11,632 bases of DNA from the NCBI GenBank assembly GCA_044359885.1, contig JBIKLI010000122.1, forward strand, positions 1 to 11,632, read 5' to 3'. The translations under genes and the position numbers were made by a program. Shown here in pieces: positions 1 to 7,105 of this stretch (the stretch's first letter is position 1; the number at the start of each line of letters is the position of its first letter). This stretch comes from CAIOSQ01 sp044359885 (GTDB taxonomy: Bacteria > Pseudomonadota > Alphaproteobacteria > CACIAM-22H2). Below the pieces are notes generated by a model that saw only the letters and a list, made by a program, of their open reading frames with translations, did not search any database and was not told the DNA's origin.

Positions 1-44
1 GCGGGGCGCAGCTTTCGGCTCGACTTCCAGGTCGCGCTGGCCAT
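1..44 (-). CDS. Possible 5' end of a leftward gene, cut by the window edge
   Basis: Reading leftward from an ATG at 44 gives the 14 residues MASATWKSSRKLRP before the window ends. A second in-frame ATG lies at 59. A weak GGGAAG-like ribosome site sits 7 bases before the ATG at 44. High third-position GC is kept up to about position 44 and drops in 45-110, which fits a gene that starts here. The forward frame beginning at position 1 shares the same third positions and stays open, so the strand is not settled. No family can be recognised from so few residues. If real, the gene is divergent from the amidohydrolase and could be its regulator or a pathway partner. Confidence 0.3.
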   Translation of the reverse strand, partial: MASATWKSSRKLRP

Positions 45-128
45 AAGGAATCTTCCCATGTCCACCGGGCGATCCGCAAGACCGGAGCGCGCCCGATCTT
101 GCCTTGAAAACAGGCAGCGGAGGCCCAT
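45..128. promoter_or_regulatory. Upstream region of the amidohydrolase, with a short inverted repeat
   Basis: This gap lies before the amidohydrolase and possibly between two divergent genes. It is less GC-biased than its surroundings. It holds an inverted repeat, TGCCT (100-104) and AGGCA (112-116), around the spacer TGAAAAC, just before the ribosome site. No convincing -35/-10 pair is visible; TTGAAA-like bases at 104-109 lie too close to the start to serve it. The repeat could be a repressor site or a weak hairpin. This is a guess from position and symmetry only. Confidence 0.3.
119..123 (+). promoter_or_regulatory. Ribosome binding site GGAGG that favours a GTG start
   Basis: A GGAGG sequence ends 5 bases before the GTG at 129. 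An ATG at 127 overlaps it in another frame, but that frame gives a low-complexity peptide and soon stops. The GTG frame gives the amidohydrolase, so GTG is taken as the start. Confidence 0.7.
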
Positions 129-1673
129 GTGGCGAAGCATGTCCGTCTCGTCGACGCCGACTGGATCCTCGAGGGGTTCGACGACGACGACGCGCCGATC
201 CTCCACCGCGACGCGGCCCTGCTGATCGAAGACGGCAGCGTCGCCGCCATCCTGCCGCGCGACGCGGCCCGTCGCGCCGCGCCTGGCGCCGAGGCGCTCG
301 GCGGGCCCGGTCGCGTGGTCATCCCCGGCCTGATCAATGCGCATCACCACGTCGGCACGACGCCGCTGCAGCTCGGCTCGCCCGACCATCCCCTCGAGCT
401 GTGGTTCGCGAGCCGGCTGGGTCTGCGCGACGTCGATCTTCGCCTCGACACGCTCTACGCGGCCTTCGAGATGGTCGCGAGCGGCGTCACCACCGTGCAG
501 CACCTGCACAGCCGCGCGCCGGGGGACGCGCCGCAGGTCGTGACGGCCGGGCGCACGGTGCTCGACGCCTACAGGTCCATCGGCATGCGCGCCTCCTTCT
601 CGATGGCGCTGCGCGACCAGAACCGCCTGGTCTACATGGACGACGATGTCTTCGTGGCCGGATTGCCGGAGGCACTGCGCGCGCCGATGAAGGCGTACCT
701 TGCGCGCTTCACGCTGCCGCTCTGCGAGCAGCGCGCGATCTACGAAGCGCTGCGCGCGACGGTCGCGGGCGAGCGGCGTCTCGCGGTGCAGCTGGCCCCG
801 GCCAATCTCCACTGGCTTTCGGATGCCGCGCTCGGCTTGGCCGCCGAATTGTCGCAACGCGACGGCGCGAAGATGCACATGCATGTCGTGGAGACGCCCT
901 ACCAGAAGGTCTATGCGCGGCGGCGCACCGGCGGCACGGCCGTCGAGCATCTCGACCGGTTCGGCCTGCTGTCGCCGCGCCTGACGATCGGCCACGCGAC
1001 GTGGCTGACCGAATCCGACATCGAGCGCTGCGCCCATGCAGGGGTCCATGTCTGCCACAACTGCAGTTCGAACCTGCGTCTCAAGAGCGGCACGGCGCCG
1101 GTCAACCGGTTCCTGGCGCGCGGGATCCCGGTGGCACTCGGGATCGACGAGGCGGGGATCAACGACGATCGCGACATGCTGCAGGAGATGCGCCTTGCGC
1201 TGCGGGTCCATCGCGAGCCGGGCATCGGCGCGCCGCATCCCAGCCCTGCCCAGATCCTGCGCATGGCCACCGAGCGCGGCGCGGCGACGACGCCATTCGG
1301 AACGCGGATCGGGCGGCTGTCGCCTGGCTGCGAGGCCGATCTCGCGATGTTCGACTGGGACGCCGTCACCTACCCGTACCAGGACGCGGACATCCCGCCT
1401 GTCGACGTGCTGGTGCAGCGCGCGCGCGCATCGGCGGTGCGCAGCGTCCTGGTGGCCGGCGAGGAGATCTATCGCGACGGACGCTTCCTGCACGTCGATC
1501 GCGACGCGATAATGGCCGAGATCGCCGCGCGGTTCGCCCAGCCGCTCTCTCCTGCGGAACTGGAGCGGCGACGGCTCGCCCGCGACATCTTCCCCCATGT
1601 CCAGGCGTTCTACGACGGCTGGCTCGACGAACTGGACGACGACCCGTTCTATCGCGGCTCCGGCCGGTTCTGA
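129..1673 (+). CDS. Amidohydrolase, TRZ/ATZ (hydroxyatrazine / 8-oxoguanine deaminase-like) group
   Basis: A 514-residue metal-dependent hydrolase of the amidohydrolase superfamily. Family members remove amino or alkylamino groups from, or hydrolyse, nitrogen heterocycles such as s-triazines, 8-oxoguanine and related purines and pyrimidines. It is cytoplasmic, with no signal peptide. The expected motifs are present: H72 and H74 in PGLINAHHHVG after the first strand; H252 with E255 in HMHVVE; H289 in IGHATW; the SSNLRLKSG loop; and D340 in ALGIDEAG. The His-His-His-His-Asp set plus a Glu three residues after the third His fits the mononuclear zinc or iron TRZ/ATZ subgroup. The C-terminal part carries the usual small beta domain (VLVAGEEIYRDGRF). 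At 514 residues it is somewhat longer than typical members. The start is GTG with a good GGAGG. Its 3' end overlaps the convergent PuuE-like gene by 25 bases. The family is clear; the substrate is unknown, and names such as hydroxyatrazine hydrolase should not be taken literally. Confidence 0.9.
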   Translation: MAKHVRLVDADWILEGFDDDDAPILHRDAALLIEDGSVAAILPRDAARRAAPGAEALGGPGRVVIPGLINAHHHVGTTPLQLGSPDHPLELWFASRLGLRDVDLRLDTLYAAFEMVASGVTTVQHLHSRAPGDAPQVVTAGRTVLDAYRSIGMRASFSMALRDQNRLVYMDDDVFVAGLPEALRAPMKAYLARFTLPLCEQRAIYEALRATVAGERRLAVQLAPANLHWLSDAALGLAAELSQRDGAKMHMHVVETPYQKVYARRRTGGTAVEHLDRFGLLSPRLTIGHATWLTESDIERCAHAGVHVCHNCSSNLRLKSGTAPVNRFLARGIPVALGIDEAGINDDRDMLQEMRLALRVHREPGIGAPHPSPAQILRMATERGAATTPFGTRIGRLSPGCEADLAMFDWDAVTYPYQDADIPPVDVLVQRARASAVRSVLVAGEEIYRDGRFLHVDRDAIMAEIAARFAQPLSPAELERRRLARDIFPHVQAFYDGWLDELDDDPFYRGSGRF

Positions 1674-2563
1674 GGGACGCGCGCAGCGAAGGCGGCGGCG
1701 ATCCCGGCGCGCGTCGCGATCCAGATCTCGTCGCGCCGCGCCGCCAGCATGTCCAGGATCCCGGTGAAGGCGGGAAACCGCGCCGGCCGTCCGGCGATGC
1801 GCAGATGGAAACCCAGATTCAGGATCCGCGGCTTGCCCGCGCGCGCCTCGGCCAGCAAGGTCGACAGCGCATCGGCGGCGTAGTCGACCATCTCCTGCGC
1901 GCGCACGAAGCCGTTGGGATGAAAGAATTTCATGTCGTTGCTGTCGAGGGCATAGGGAACGACCAGCAACCGGCCGCCGGTCGCCGGATCCCAGTAGGGC
2001 AGATCGTCGTCGAAGCCGTTCGAGGTGTAGGCGAACCCGCGCTCGGCAAGCAGGCCGCGCGTCCAGACGCTCTCGCTGCCGCGGCAGAAGAAACCCACCG
2101 GCCTTGCGCCGGTGGCGCCGGCGATCGTCTCGATGCAGCGGTCGAGATCGGCCGCCTCGCTGTCCCGATCCGCGTAATCGGCATGCGGGCGCCAGCGCCA
2201 GCCATGGACCGCCATCTCGTGGCCGGCGCGCGCGACCGCGGCAGCCAGCGCGGGAACCCGCGCCACCGCCTGCCCGCACGCGAAGAACGTGGCCGGCGTC
2301 CGGCGCCGCTCCAGCGCCTCGAGCATGCGCCACAGACCGGCGCGCATGCCATAGGCGAAGATCTGTTCCTGGCCGATGTCGCGCGTACCGGGCGCGACGA
2401 CGCTGATCACCTCGCCGATCCGCTCGCTTTCGGGATCGCCGTCGCCGACCTGGCGTTCCGCGCCTTCCTCGAAATTCACGACGACCGAGACCGCCAGCCG
2501 GCTGCCATTCGGCCAGGCGAGGTCTGGCCATGCGCCCGCATATCCCAGGAGATCGCGCTGCAT
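1649..2563 (-). CDS. PuuE-like polysaccharide-deacetylase-fold hydrolase (paralogue 1)
   Basis: A 304-residue NodB/CE4-fold protein of the PuuE-like branch, which includes metal-independent allantoinases acting on cyclic ureides. No signal peptide, so it is probably cytoplasmic and not a cell-wall enzyme. The N-terminal GYAGAWPDLAWPNGSRLA segment is typical. The place of the CE4 Asp-Asp motif holds VNFEEG (E32, E33). The second motif is HGWRW with H120, followed by H127. The third region is PVGFFCRGSESVWTR, and a late GFHLRIAGRPAR carries the conserved His. The start is the ATG at 2563, six bases after GGGAGG. It is divergent from paralogue 2 and overlaps the amidohydrolase 3' end. The two paralogues align over their full length, including DxNDMxF and HLRIxG. 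Loss of the CE4 Asp pair argues against a classical zinc sugar deacetylase. Allantoinase or another cyclic-amide hydrolase is the best family-level guess; the substrate is unproven. Confidence 0.85.
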   Translation of the reverse strand: MQRDLLGYAGAWPDLAWPNGSRLAVSVVVNFEEGAERQVGDGDPESERIGEVISVVAPGTRDIGQEQIFAYGMRAGLWRMLEALERRRTPATFFACGQAVARVPALAAAVARAGHEMAVHGWRWRPHADYADRDSEAADLDRCIETIAGATGARPVGFFCRGSESVWTRGLLAERGFAYTSNGFDDDLPYWDPATGGRLLVVPYALDSNDMKFFHPNGFVRAQEMVDYAADALSTLLAEARAGKPRILNLGFHLRIAGRPARFPAFTGILDMLAARRDEIWIATRAGIAAAFAARVPQNRPEPR

Positions 2564-2628
2564 CTGGTTCCTCCCGCGCTTTCACGGCATCCTCGCCGCG
2601 TTCTAGCACGACGCCCCCGGAGATCCGC
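2564..2628. promoter_or_regulatory. 65-base divergent intergenic region between the two PuuE-like genes
   Basis: Both divergent genes must be transcribed from or through this short gap. It holds the GGGAGG ribosome site of the left gene (complement of 2570-2575) and GGAG at 2619-2622 for the right gene. Near the middle is an imperfect palindrome, GTTCTAGCAC (2600-2609), centred on CTAG, a tetramer that is rare in many bacterial genomes. TTCTAG (2601-2606) could be a weak rightward -10, but no good -35 partner is visible. A shared, co-regulated promoter is likely from the arrangement; its exact elements are not resolved. Confidence 0.4.
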
Positions 2629-3585
2629 ATGCCCCTGCCCGATCCGCTCCAGACCGATCGCGACTTCGTCGGCTACGCCCATGGTGCACCGGATTTCCGC
2701 TGGCCCGGCGGCCATCGCCTCGCCGTCTCGGTGGTCGTGAATGTCGAGGAGGGCGCCGAATTGTCGCTCGGCGCGGGCGACGAGGCGAACGAGCACATCT
2801 ACGAGGCGGTCGAGCGCGTCGAGGGCGTGCGCGACCTGTGCATGGAAAGCCATTACGAATACGGGACCCGCGTCGGCTGGGGGCGGATACGCGCGGCGCT
2901 GCGGCGGTTCGGGGTACGCGCGACGCTGAACGCCTGCGGGCGCGCGATCGCCCTGTCGCCCTGGATCGCGCGCGAAGCGGTCGCCGACGGCCACGAGGTT
3001 TCCGCGCATGGCTGGCGCTGGGAGCGCCATGTCCACATGGACGAGGCGGCCGAACGCCAGGCGATCGCGCGCGCGGTCGCGGCGATCGCCGCCGCGGCGG
3101 GAACGCCGCCGGTGGGATGGCACACGCGTTCCGCCACCTCGCCGAACACCCGGTCGCTTCTGCTGGAGCAGGGCGGGTTCCTCTACGATTCGAACGCCTA
3201 CAACGACGACATGCCGATCACGCTGCGCCTGGACGGACGCGCGCATGTCGTCCTGCCCTATGCCTTCGACACCAACGACATGCGGTTCGCCAATGGCGGC
3301 GGCTTCGTCTTCGGCGACGACTTCGCACGCTACTGCATCGACGCCTTCGACCGGCTCTACGCCGAGGGAGCCTGTCTGCCGCGCATGATGTCGATCGGAC
3401 TGCACCTGCGGATCATCGGCAAGGCCGGCCGGATCGCCGGACTGGAGAGGCTTCTTGCCCACATCGCCGGGCATCGCGGCGTCTGGTTCGCGCGCCGCGA
3501 CGAGATCGCGCGCGCCTGGCGCCGGGGCACGGGACTTCCCGACTGGGCGCCGACCCGTGCTAATCTTGGAAAAAAGGAGGCCTGA
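2629..3585 (+). CDS. PuuE-like polysaccharide-deacetylase-fold hydrolase (paralogue 2)
   Basis: A 318-residue NodB/CE4-fold hydrolase, paralogous to its divergent neighbour and closer in its motifs to PuuE allantoinases. Visible features are GYAHGAPDFRWPGGHRLA at the N terminus; VNVEEG (E40, E41) where CE4 enzymes have Asp-Asp; HGWRW with H127, then H134; PVGWHTRSATSPNTRSLLLE; FLYDSNAYNDDMP; and GLHLRIIGKAGR near the C terminus. No signal peptide. The ATG at 2629 is chosen because GGAG sits six bases before it and homology with paralogue 1 begins there; the frame is open back to 2530, but that stretch lies in the neighbour's promoter and 5' end. It is the first gene of a rightward operon: its stop is two bases from the binding-protein start. 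The link to an importer supports a role on an imported small molecule, perhaps a cyclic amide or ureide. The substrate is unknown. Confidence 0.87.
   Translation: MPLPDPLQTDRDFVGYAHGAPDFRWPGGHRLAVSVVVNVEEGAELSLGAGDEANEHIYEAVERVEGVRDLCMESHYEYGTRVGWGRIRAALRRFGVRATLNACGRAIALSPWIAREAVADGHEVSAHGWRWERHVHMDEAAERQAIARAVAAIAAAAGTPPVGWHTRSATSPNTRSLLLEQGGFLYDSNAYNDDMPITLRLDGRAHVVLPYAFDTNDMRFANGGGFVFGDDFARYCIDAFDRLYAEGACLPRMMSIGLHLRIIGKAGRIAGLERLLAHIAGHRGVWFARRDEIARAWRRGTGLPDWAPTRANLGKKEA
3574..3580 (+). promoter_or_regulatory. Strong ribosome binding site AAGGAGG for the binding protein
   Basis: A full AAGGAGG, in a run of A that stands out in this GC-rich DNA, lies inside the last codons of the preceding hydrolase gene and seven bases before the ATG at 3588. 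It is the best ribosome site in the window, which fits a binding protein needed in excess over its permeases. Confidence 0.8.
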
Positions 3586-3587
3586 CG

Positions 3588-5249
3588 ATGATCAGACGAC
3601 GCGCCGCCCTTGCCCTCGCCCTCGTGGCCGGGCTGTTCGCCGCCGCGCCCGCAGCGGCCAAGGACGAACTGACGATCGGGTTCACCCAGTACCCGGCCAC
3701 GCTGCACCCGATCATCGATTCGATGGCGGCGAAATCCTACGTCCTGGGGATGACGCGCCGGCCGTTCACGGCCTACGACAAGGACTGGGTCCTGCGCTGC
3801 ATGCTGTGCGTCGAGCTGCCGACGGTCGAGAACGGGCTCGCGAAGCCGGTCGACAGGCCGGACGGGACCAAGGGCGTCGCCATCACCCTGGCGATCCATC
3901 CAGGCGCCACCTGGGGCGACGGCGTGCCGGTCTCGACCCAGGACGTCGCCTTCACGATCGAGGTCGGCCGCGACGACAAGAGCGGCGTCGCCGCCCAGGA
4001 ATTCTACAAGCGCGTCGAGCGGGTCGAGATCCACGACGCCAAGCGCTTCACCCTCCATATGGAGAAGCTGACCTACCAGTACAACGATTTCGGCGACTTC
4101 CAGCTGCTGCCCGCGCATCTCGAGCGGCCGATCTTCGCCGCCGGGGCGGAGACCTACAAGCAGCGCACGCTGTTCGACGCCGACCCGACGCGGCCGGGAC
4201 TGCATTTCGGACCCTACCGCATCGAGCAGGTCGTGGCCGGCTCGCATCTGGTGCTGACGCCCAACCCGACCTGGTACGGCGACAGGCCGCATTTCCGGAA
4301 GATCACCATCCGCGCGATCGAGAACACGGCCGCGCTCGAGGCCAATCTGCTGTCGGGCTCCATCGACTACATCGCGGGCGAGCTCGGCCTCACGCTGGAC
4401 CAGGCGCTGGCCTTCGAGAAGCGCCACGGCGCCCGGTTCGACATCGTCTACAAGCCCGGGCTGGTCTACGAACATATCGACCTCAACCTCGACAATCCGC
4501 TGCTGAAGGACAGACGGGTCCGCCAGGCGCTCCTGCTGGCGCTCGACCGCGAGGCCCTGAACCGGCAGCTCTTCGAAGGCAAGCAGCCGGTCGCCGCCAG
4601 CTTCGTCAATCCGCTCGATCGCGTCGCCGCGACCGACACGCCGCGCTACGGCTTCGAGCCGGCCCGCGCCCAGGCGCTGCTGGAGGAAGCCGGGTTCCGG
4701 CCCGGGCCGGACGGGATCCGCGTGAACGCCGCCGGCCAGCGCCTCGCGCTGGAGCTGGGCACCACGGCCGGCAACCGCACGCGCGAATCGGTCCAGCAGG
4801 TGCTGCAGAACCAGTGGCGGCGGGTCGGGGTCGAGGTCCGGATCAAGAACGACCCGGCGCGGGTCTTCTTCGGCGAGATCACCCGCAGGCGCGCCTTCCA
4901 GGCGATGGCGATGTATGCCTGGATCTCCAGCCCCGAGAGCGGGCCGCGCAACCAGCTGCACTCGAAGAGCATCCCCACCGAAGCGAACAATTTCGCGGGC
5001 CAGAATTATCCGGGCTTCGCCAATGCCGAGATGGACGAACTGATCGACCGGCTGGAAGTCGAACTGGATTTCGACCGTCGCAAGGCGATCTGGGCGCGGA
5101 TCCAGGCGATCTACGCCACCGAACTGCCGGTCCTGCCGCTCTATTTCCGCGCCGAGTCGTTCATCGTCCCGAAATGGCTCGGCGGGATCGAGCCGACCGG
5201 ACATCTGCACTACACCTCGCTGCGCGTGGAGCACTGGAAGCCCCGTTGA
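3588..5249 (+). CDS. ABC transporter substrate-binding protein, family 5 (DppA/OppA type)
   Basis: A 553-residue periplasmic binding protein for a Dpp/Opp-type importer. A clear Sec signal peptide covers residues 1-24: an Arg-rich start (MIRRR), an Ala/Leu core and AAPAAA before K25. There is no lipobox Cys, so it should be a soluble periplasmic protein. Family marks include ATWGDGVPVSTQDVAFTIE, the YNDFGDFQLLPAHLE region, and NPLLKDRRVRQALLLALDRE in the second lobe. A CxxC pair (C71, C74) in the mature protein may form a disulfide. The gene starts two bases after the PuuE-like gene and is followed 15 bases later by the permeases, so the four genes are probably one operon. Family-5 proteins bind peptides but also many other solutes, including opines, sugars and metal chelates; the context here suggests a nitrogen-rich small molecule, as an inference only. 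Confidence 0.93.
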   Translation: MIRRRAALALALVAGLFAAAPAAAKDELTIGFTQYPATLHPIIDSMAAKSYVLGMTRRPFTAYDKDWVLRCMLCVELPTVENGLAKPVDRPDGTKGVAITLAIHPGATWGDGVPVSTQDVAFTIEVGRDDKSGVAAQEFYKRVERVEIHDAKRFTLHMEKLTYQYNDFGDFQLLPAHLERPIFAAGAETYKQRTLFDADPTRPGLHFGPYRIEQVVAGSHLVLTPNPTWYGDRPHFRKITIRAIENTAALEANLLSGSIDYIAGELGLTLDQALAFEKRHGARFDIVYKPGLVYEHIDLNLDNPLLKDRRVRQALLLALDREALNRQLFEGKQPVAASFVNPLDRVAATDTPRYGFEPARAQALLEEAGFRPGPDGIRVNAAGQRLALELGTTAGNRTRESVQQVLQNQWRRVGVEVRIKNDPARVFFGEITRRRAFQAMAMYAWISSPESGPRNQLHSKSIPTEANNFAGQNYPGFANAEMDELIDRLEVELDFDRRKAIWARIQAIYATELPVLPLYFRAESFIVPKWLGGIEPTGHLHYTSLRVEHWKPR

Positions 5250-5264
5250 GCGGACGCGCCGGCG

Positions 5265-6236
5265 ATGCTCGGGTATCTCGTCCGGCGCCTGGTCCAGGCC
5301 ATCGCGGTGCTGGCGGCGATGTCGCTCGTCGTCTACGTGCTGCTTGGCCTGATGCCCGGCGATCCGGTCGACCTGATGGCATCCGGCGACCCGAAGATGA
5401 CGCCCGCCGACCTGCAGCGGCTGCGGGCGCTGCATGGCGTCGACCGGCCGATCCTCGAGCGCTATGGCAGCTGGGCGACGGCCGCGCTTCAGGGCGATCT
5501 CGGCTGGTCGCGCAGCTTCCGGCGACCGGTGCTCGAGATCATGGTGCCGCGCCTCGCCAACACCATCCTGCTGATGGGCAGCGCCCTGGCCGTGGCGCTG
5601 GCGATCGGGTTGCCGCTCGGGATCTGGGCTGCGGCGCGGCGCGATCGCCTGGCCGACCGCGTCATCAACCTCGCCTGTTTCGCCAGCGCGGCGACGCCGA
5701 CCTTCTGGCTGGCGCTGCTGCTGATGATGCTCTTCGCGGTGCATCTGCGCTGGCTGCCGGCCGGCAGCCTGCCGCCCGCCGGCGCCGGGCTGCTGGAGAT
5801 CCTGCGCCACATGGCCCTGCCGGTGGCGACGCTGGCGCTGGTCGAGGCCGGGATCTATGCCCGGCACATGCGCGCGGCGATGATCGAGGCGCTGGGCCAT
5901 GACTATGTGCGCACGGCACGCGCCAAGGGCGCCTCGGAACTGCGCGTCCTTCTGGTCCACGCGCTGCGCAACGCGGCCCTGCCGGTGACGACCGTGGCGG
6001 CGCTCGGCTTCGGCGGCCTGTTCTCCGGCGCGCTCGTGACCGAGACCATGTTCGCCTGGCCCGGGATGGGCAAGCTGATCTACGACTCGATCCTGACCTC
6101 GGACTTCAACGTGGCGCTGGTGGCGCTGCTGTTCGCGACCCTGGTGACGCTGGCGGCCAATCTGGCGGCCGATCTCGGCTATGCCGCGCTTGATCCGCGG
6201 ATCTCGCTCGAGGATGCGGGCGGCCGCGGCGGATGA
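5265..6236 (+). CDS. ABC transporter permease, DppB/OppB type
   Basis: A 323-residue inner-membrane permease. The N terminus MLGYLVRRLVQAIAVLAAMS, followed by a first membrane helix, and then MPGDPVD are hallmarks of DppB-type subunits. Further hydrophobic segments follow, and the EAA loop that docks on the ATPase starts at D213 (YVRTARAKGASELRVLLVHALRNA). The C-terminal LGYAALDPRIS is also typical. The start is the ATG at 5265, 15 bases after the binding-protein stop, with only a weak GAGCGGA ribosome site. The stop overlaps the next permease start as ATGA, pointing to coupled translation. It should pair with that DppC-type subunit and the upstream binding protein. The ATPase that powers it is not encoded in this operon. 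Confidence 0.93.
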   Translation: MLGYLVRRLVQAIAVLAAMSLVVYVLLGLMPGDPVDLMASGDPKMTPADLQRLRALHGVDRPILERYGSWATAALQGDLGWSRSFRRPVLEIMVPRLANTILLMGSALAVALAIGLPLGIWAAARRDRLADRVINLACFASAATPTFWLALLLMMLFAVHLRWLPAGSLPPAGAGLLEILRHMALPVATLALVEAGIYARHMRAAMIEALGHDYVRTARAKGASELRVLLVHALRNAALPVTTVAALGFGGLFSGALVTETMFAWPGMGKLIYDSILTSDFNVALVALLFATLVTLAANLAADLGYAALDPRISLEDAGGRGG

Positions 6237-7105
6237 AGCGCGCCAACCCCTTCCTTGCCGTGGTCGCGGCGCTGGGGGCGATGCTCGCCATCGCGTGCCT
6301 CGCGGCGCCCTGGATCCTTGCCGCGCTTGGCCTCGATCCGACCGAGACGGACCTGCTCAAGCGTTTCGCCCCGCCCTCGGTCGTCCATCCGCTGGGGACC
6401 GACGATCTGGGCCGCGACCTGCTCGCCCGGCTGCTGTCCGGCGGGCGCGTGTCGATCGTGGTCGGGCTGGCCGCGGCGGTGATCGCGGCCACGATCGGCA
6501 GCCTTCTGGGCCTGATCGCCGGCTATTTCGGCGGCCGCTTCGACGCGGTTCTGATGCGCCTCACCGACGGCGTGATCGCCCTGCCGCTCCTGGCGGTGCT
6601 GATCGTGCTGGCGGCCATCGACCTGCGCAAGCTCGGGATCCCCGACCATCTCGCCGGGTCGCCCGAGGCCGGGCTGATCCGGATCGTGGTGATCACCGCC
6701 GCCTTCGGCTGGACAACCGTGGCGCGGCTGGTGCGCGCGGCGACGCTGTCGCTCAAGGCCAGGGATTTCGTGCGCGCGGCGATCGCCCTGGGAGCGCCGC
6801 CCTGGCGCGTCATGCTGTTCCACATCCTGCCCAACGCCATGTCCCCGATCCTGGTGGCGACCGCGCTGGCGGTCGGCGAGGTGATCAAGTTCGAGAGCGT
6901 GCTGAGCTTTCTTGGCCTTGGCATCCAGCCGCCGACGGCCAGCTGGGGAAACATGCTGACCAACGCCCAGGAGCTGATCTGGACGGCGCCGCATCTGGCG
7001 ATCTGGCCCGGCGCCCTGATCCTGACGACCGTCGCGCTGTGCAACTTCCTGGCCGACGCCATCGCCGACCGGCTGCGCCCCCAGGGCCGCGTGCGCCCCG
7101 CCTGA
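6233..7105 (+). CDS. ABC transporter permease, DppC/OppC type
   Basis: A 290-residue inner-membrane permease and partner of the preceding DppB-type subunit. An N-terminal membrane helix is followed by HPLGTDDLGRDLLARLLSGGRVS, the standard DppC signature, then further hydrophobic helices. The EAA loop starts at D178 (DFVRAAIALGAPPWRVMLFHILPNAM), and LSFLGLGIQPPTASWGNML lies near the C terminus. The ATG at 6233 shares four bases (ATGA) with the upstream stop, so translation is probably coupled. After its stop comes an 83-base gap and then manC, with no ATPase, so the operon ends as binding protein plus two permeases. A GC-only hairpin is centred on its stop codon. Confidence 0.93.
   Translation: MKRANPFLAVVAALGAMLAIACLAAPWILAALGLDPTETDLLKRFAPPSVVHPLGTDDLGRDLLARLLSGGRVSIVVGLAAAVIAATIGSLLGLIAGYFGGRFDAVLMRLTDGVIALPLLAVLIVLAAIDLRKLGIPDHLAGSPEAGLIRIVVITAAFGWTTVARLVRAATLSLKARDFVRAAIALGAPPWRVMLFHILPNAMSPILVATALAVGEVIKFESVLSFLGLGIQPPTASWGNMLTNAQELIWTAPHLAIWPGALILTTVALCNFLADAIADRLRPQGRVRPA

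Noticed and set aside
127..129. ATG start just before the amidohydrolase
   Set aside because: It is out of frame with the amidohydrolase and opens a short, biased reading frame; the GTG at 129 is in frame and well spaced from GGAGG.
2530..2628. An upstream start for the second PuuE-like gene
   Set aside because: The extra residues show no family similarity and would overlap the neighbour's 5' end; the ATG at 2629 has a good ribosome site and fits the homology.
104..2740. A very long rightward open frame (over 870 codons) across the amidohydrolase and first hydrolase
   Set aside because: It is Arg/Ala/Pro-rich low-complexity translation in the wrong frame of well-supported genes; such frames are common in very GC-rich DNA.
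3357..5960. A leftward open frame of over 860 codons opposite the binding protein and permease
   Set aside because: It is antisense to genes with clear family motifs and has shadow-type composition (Arg, Gln, Asp, His and Gly rich) with no recognisable domain.
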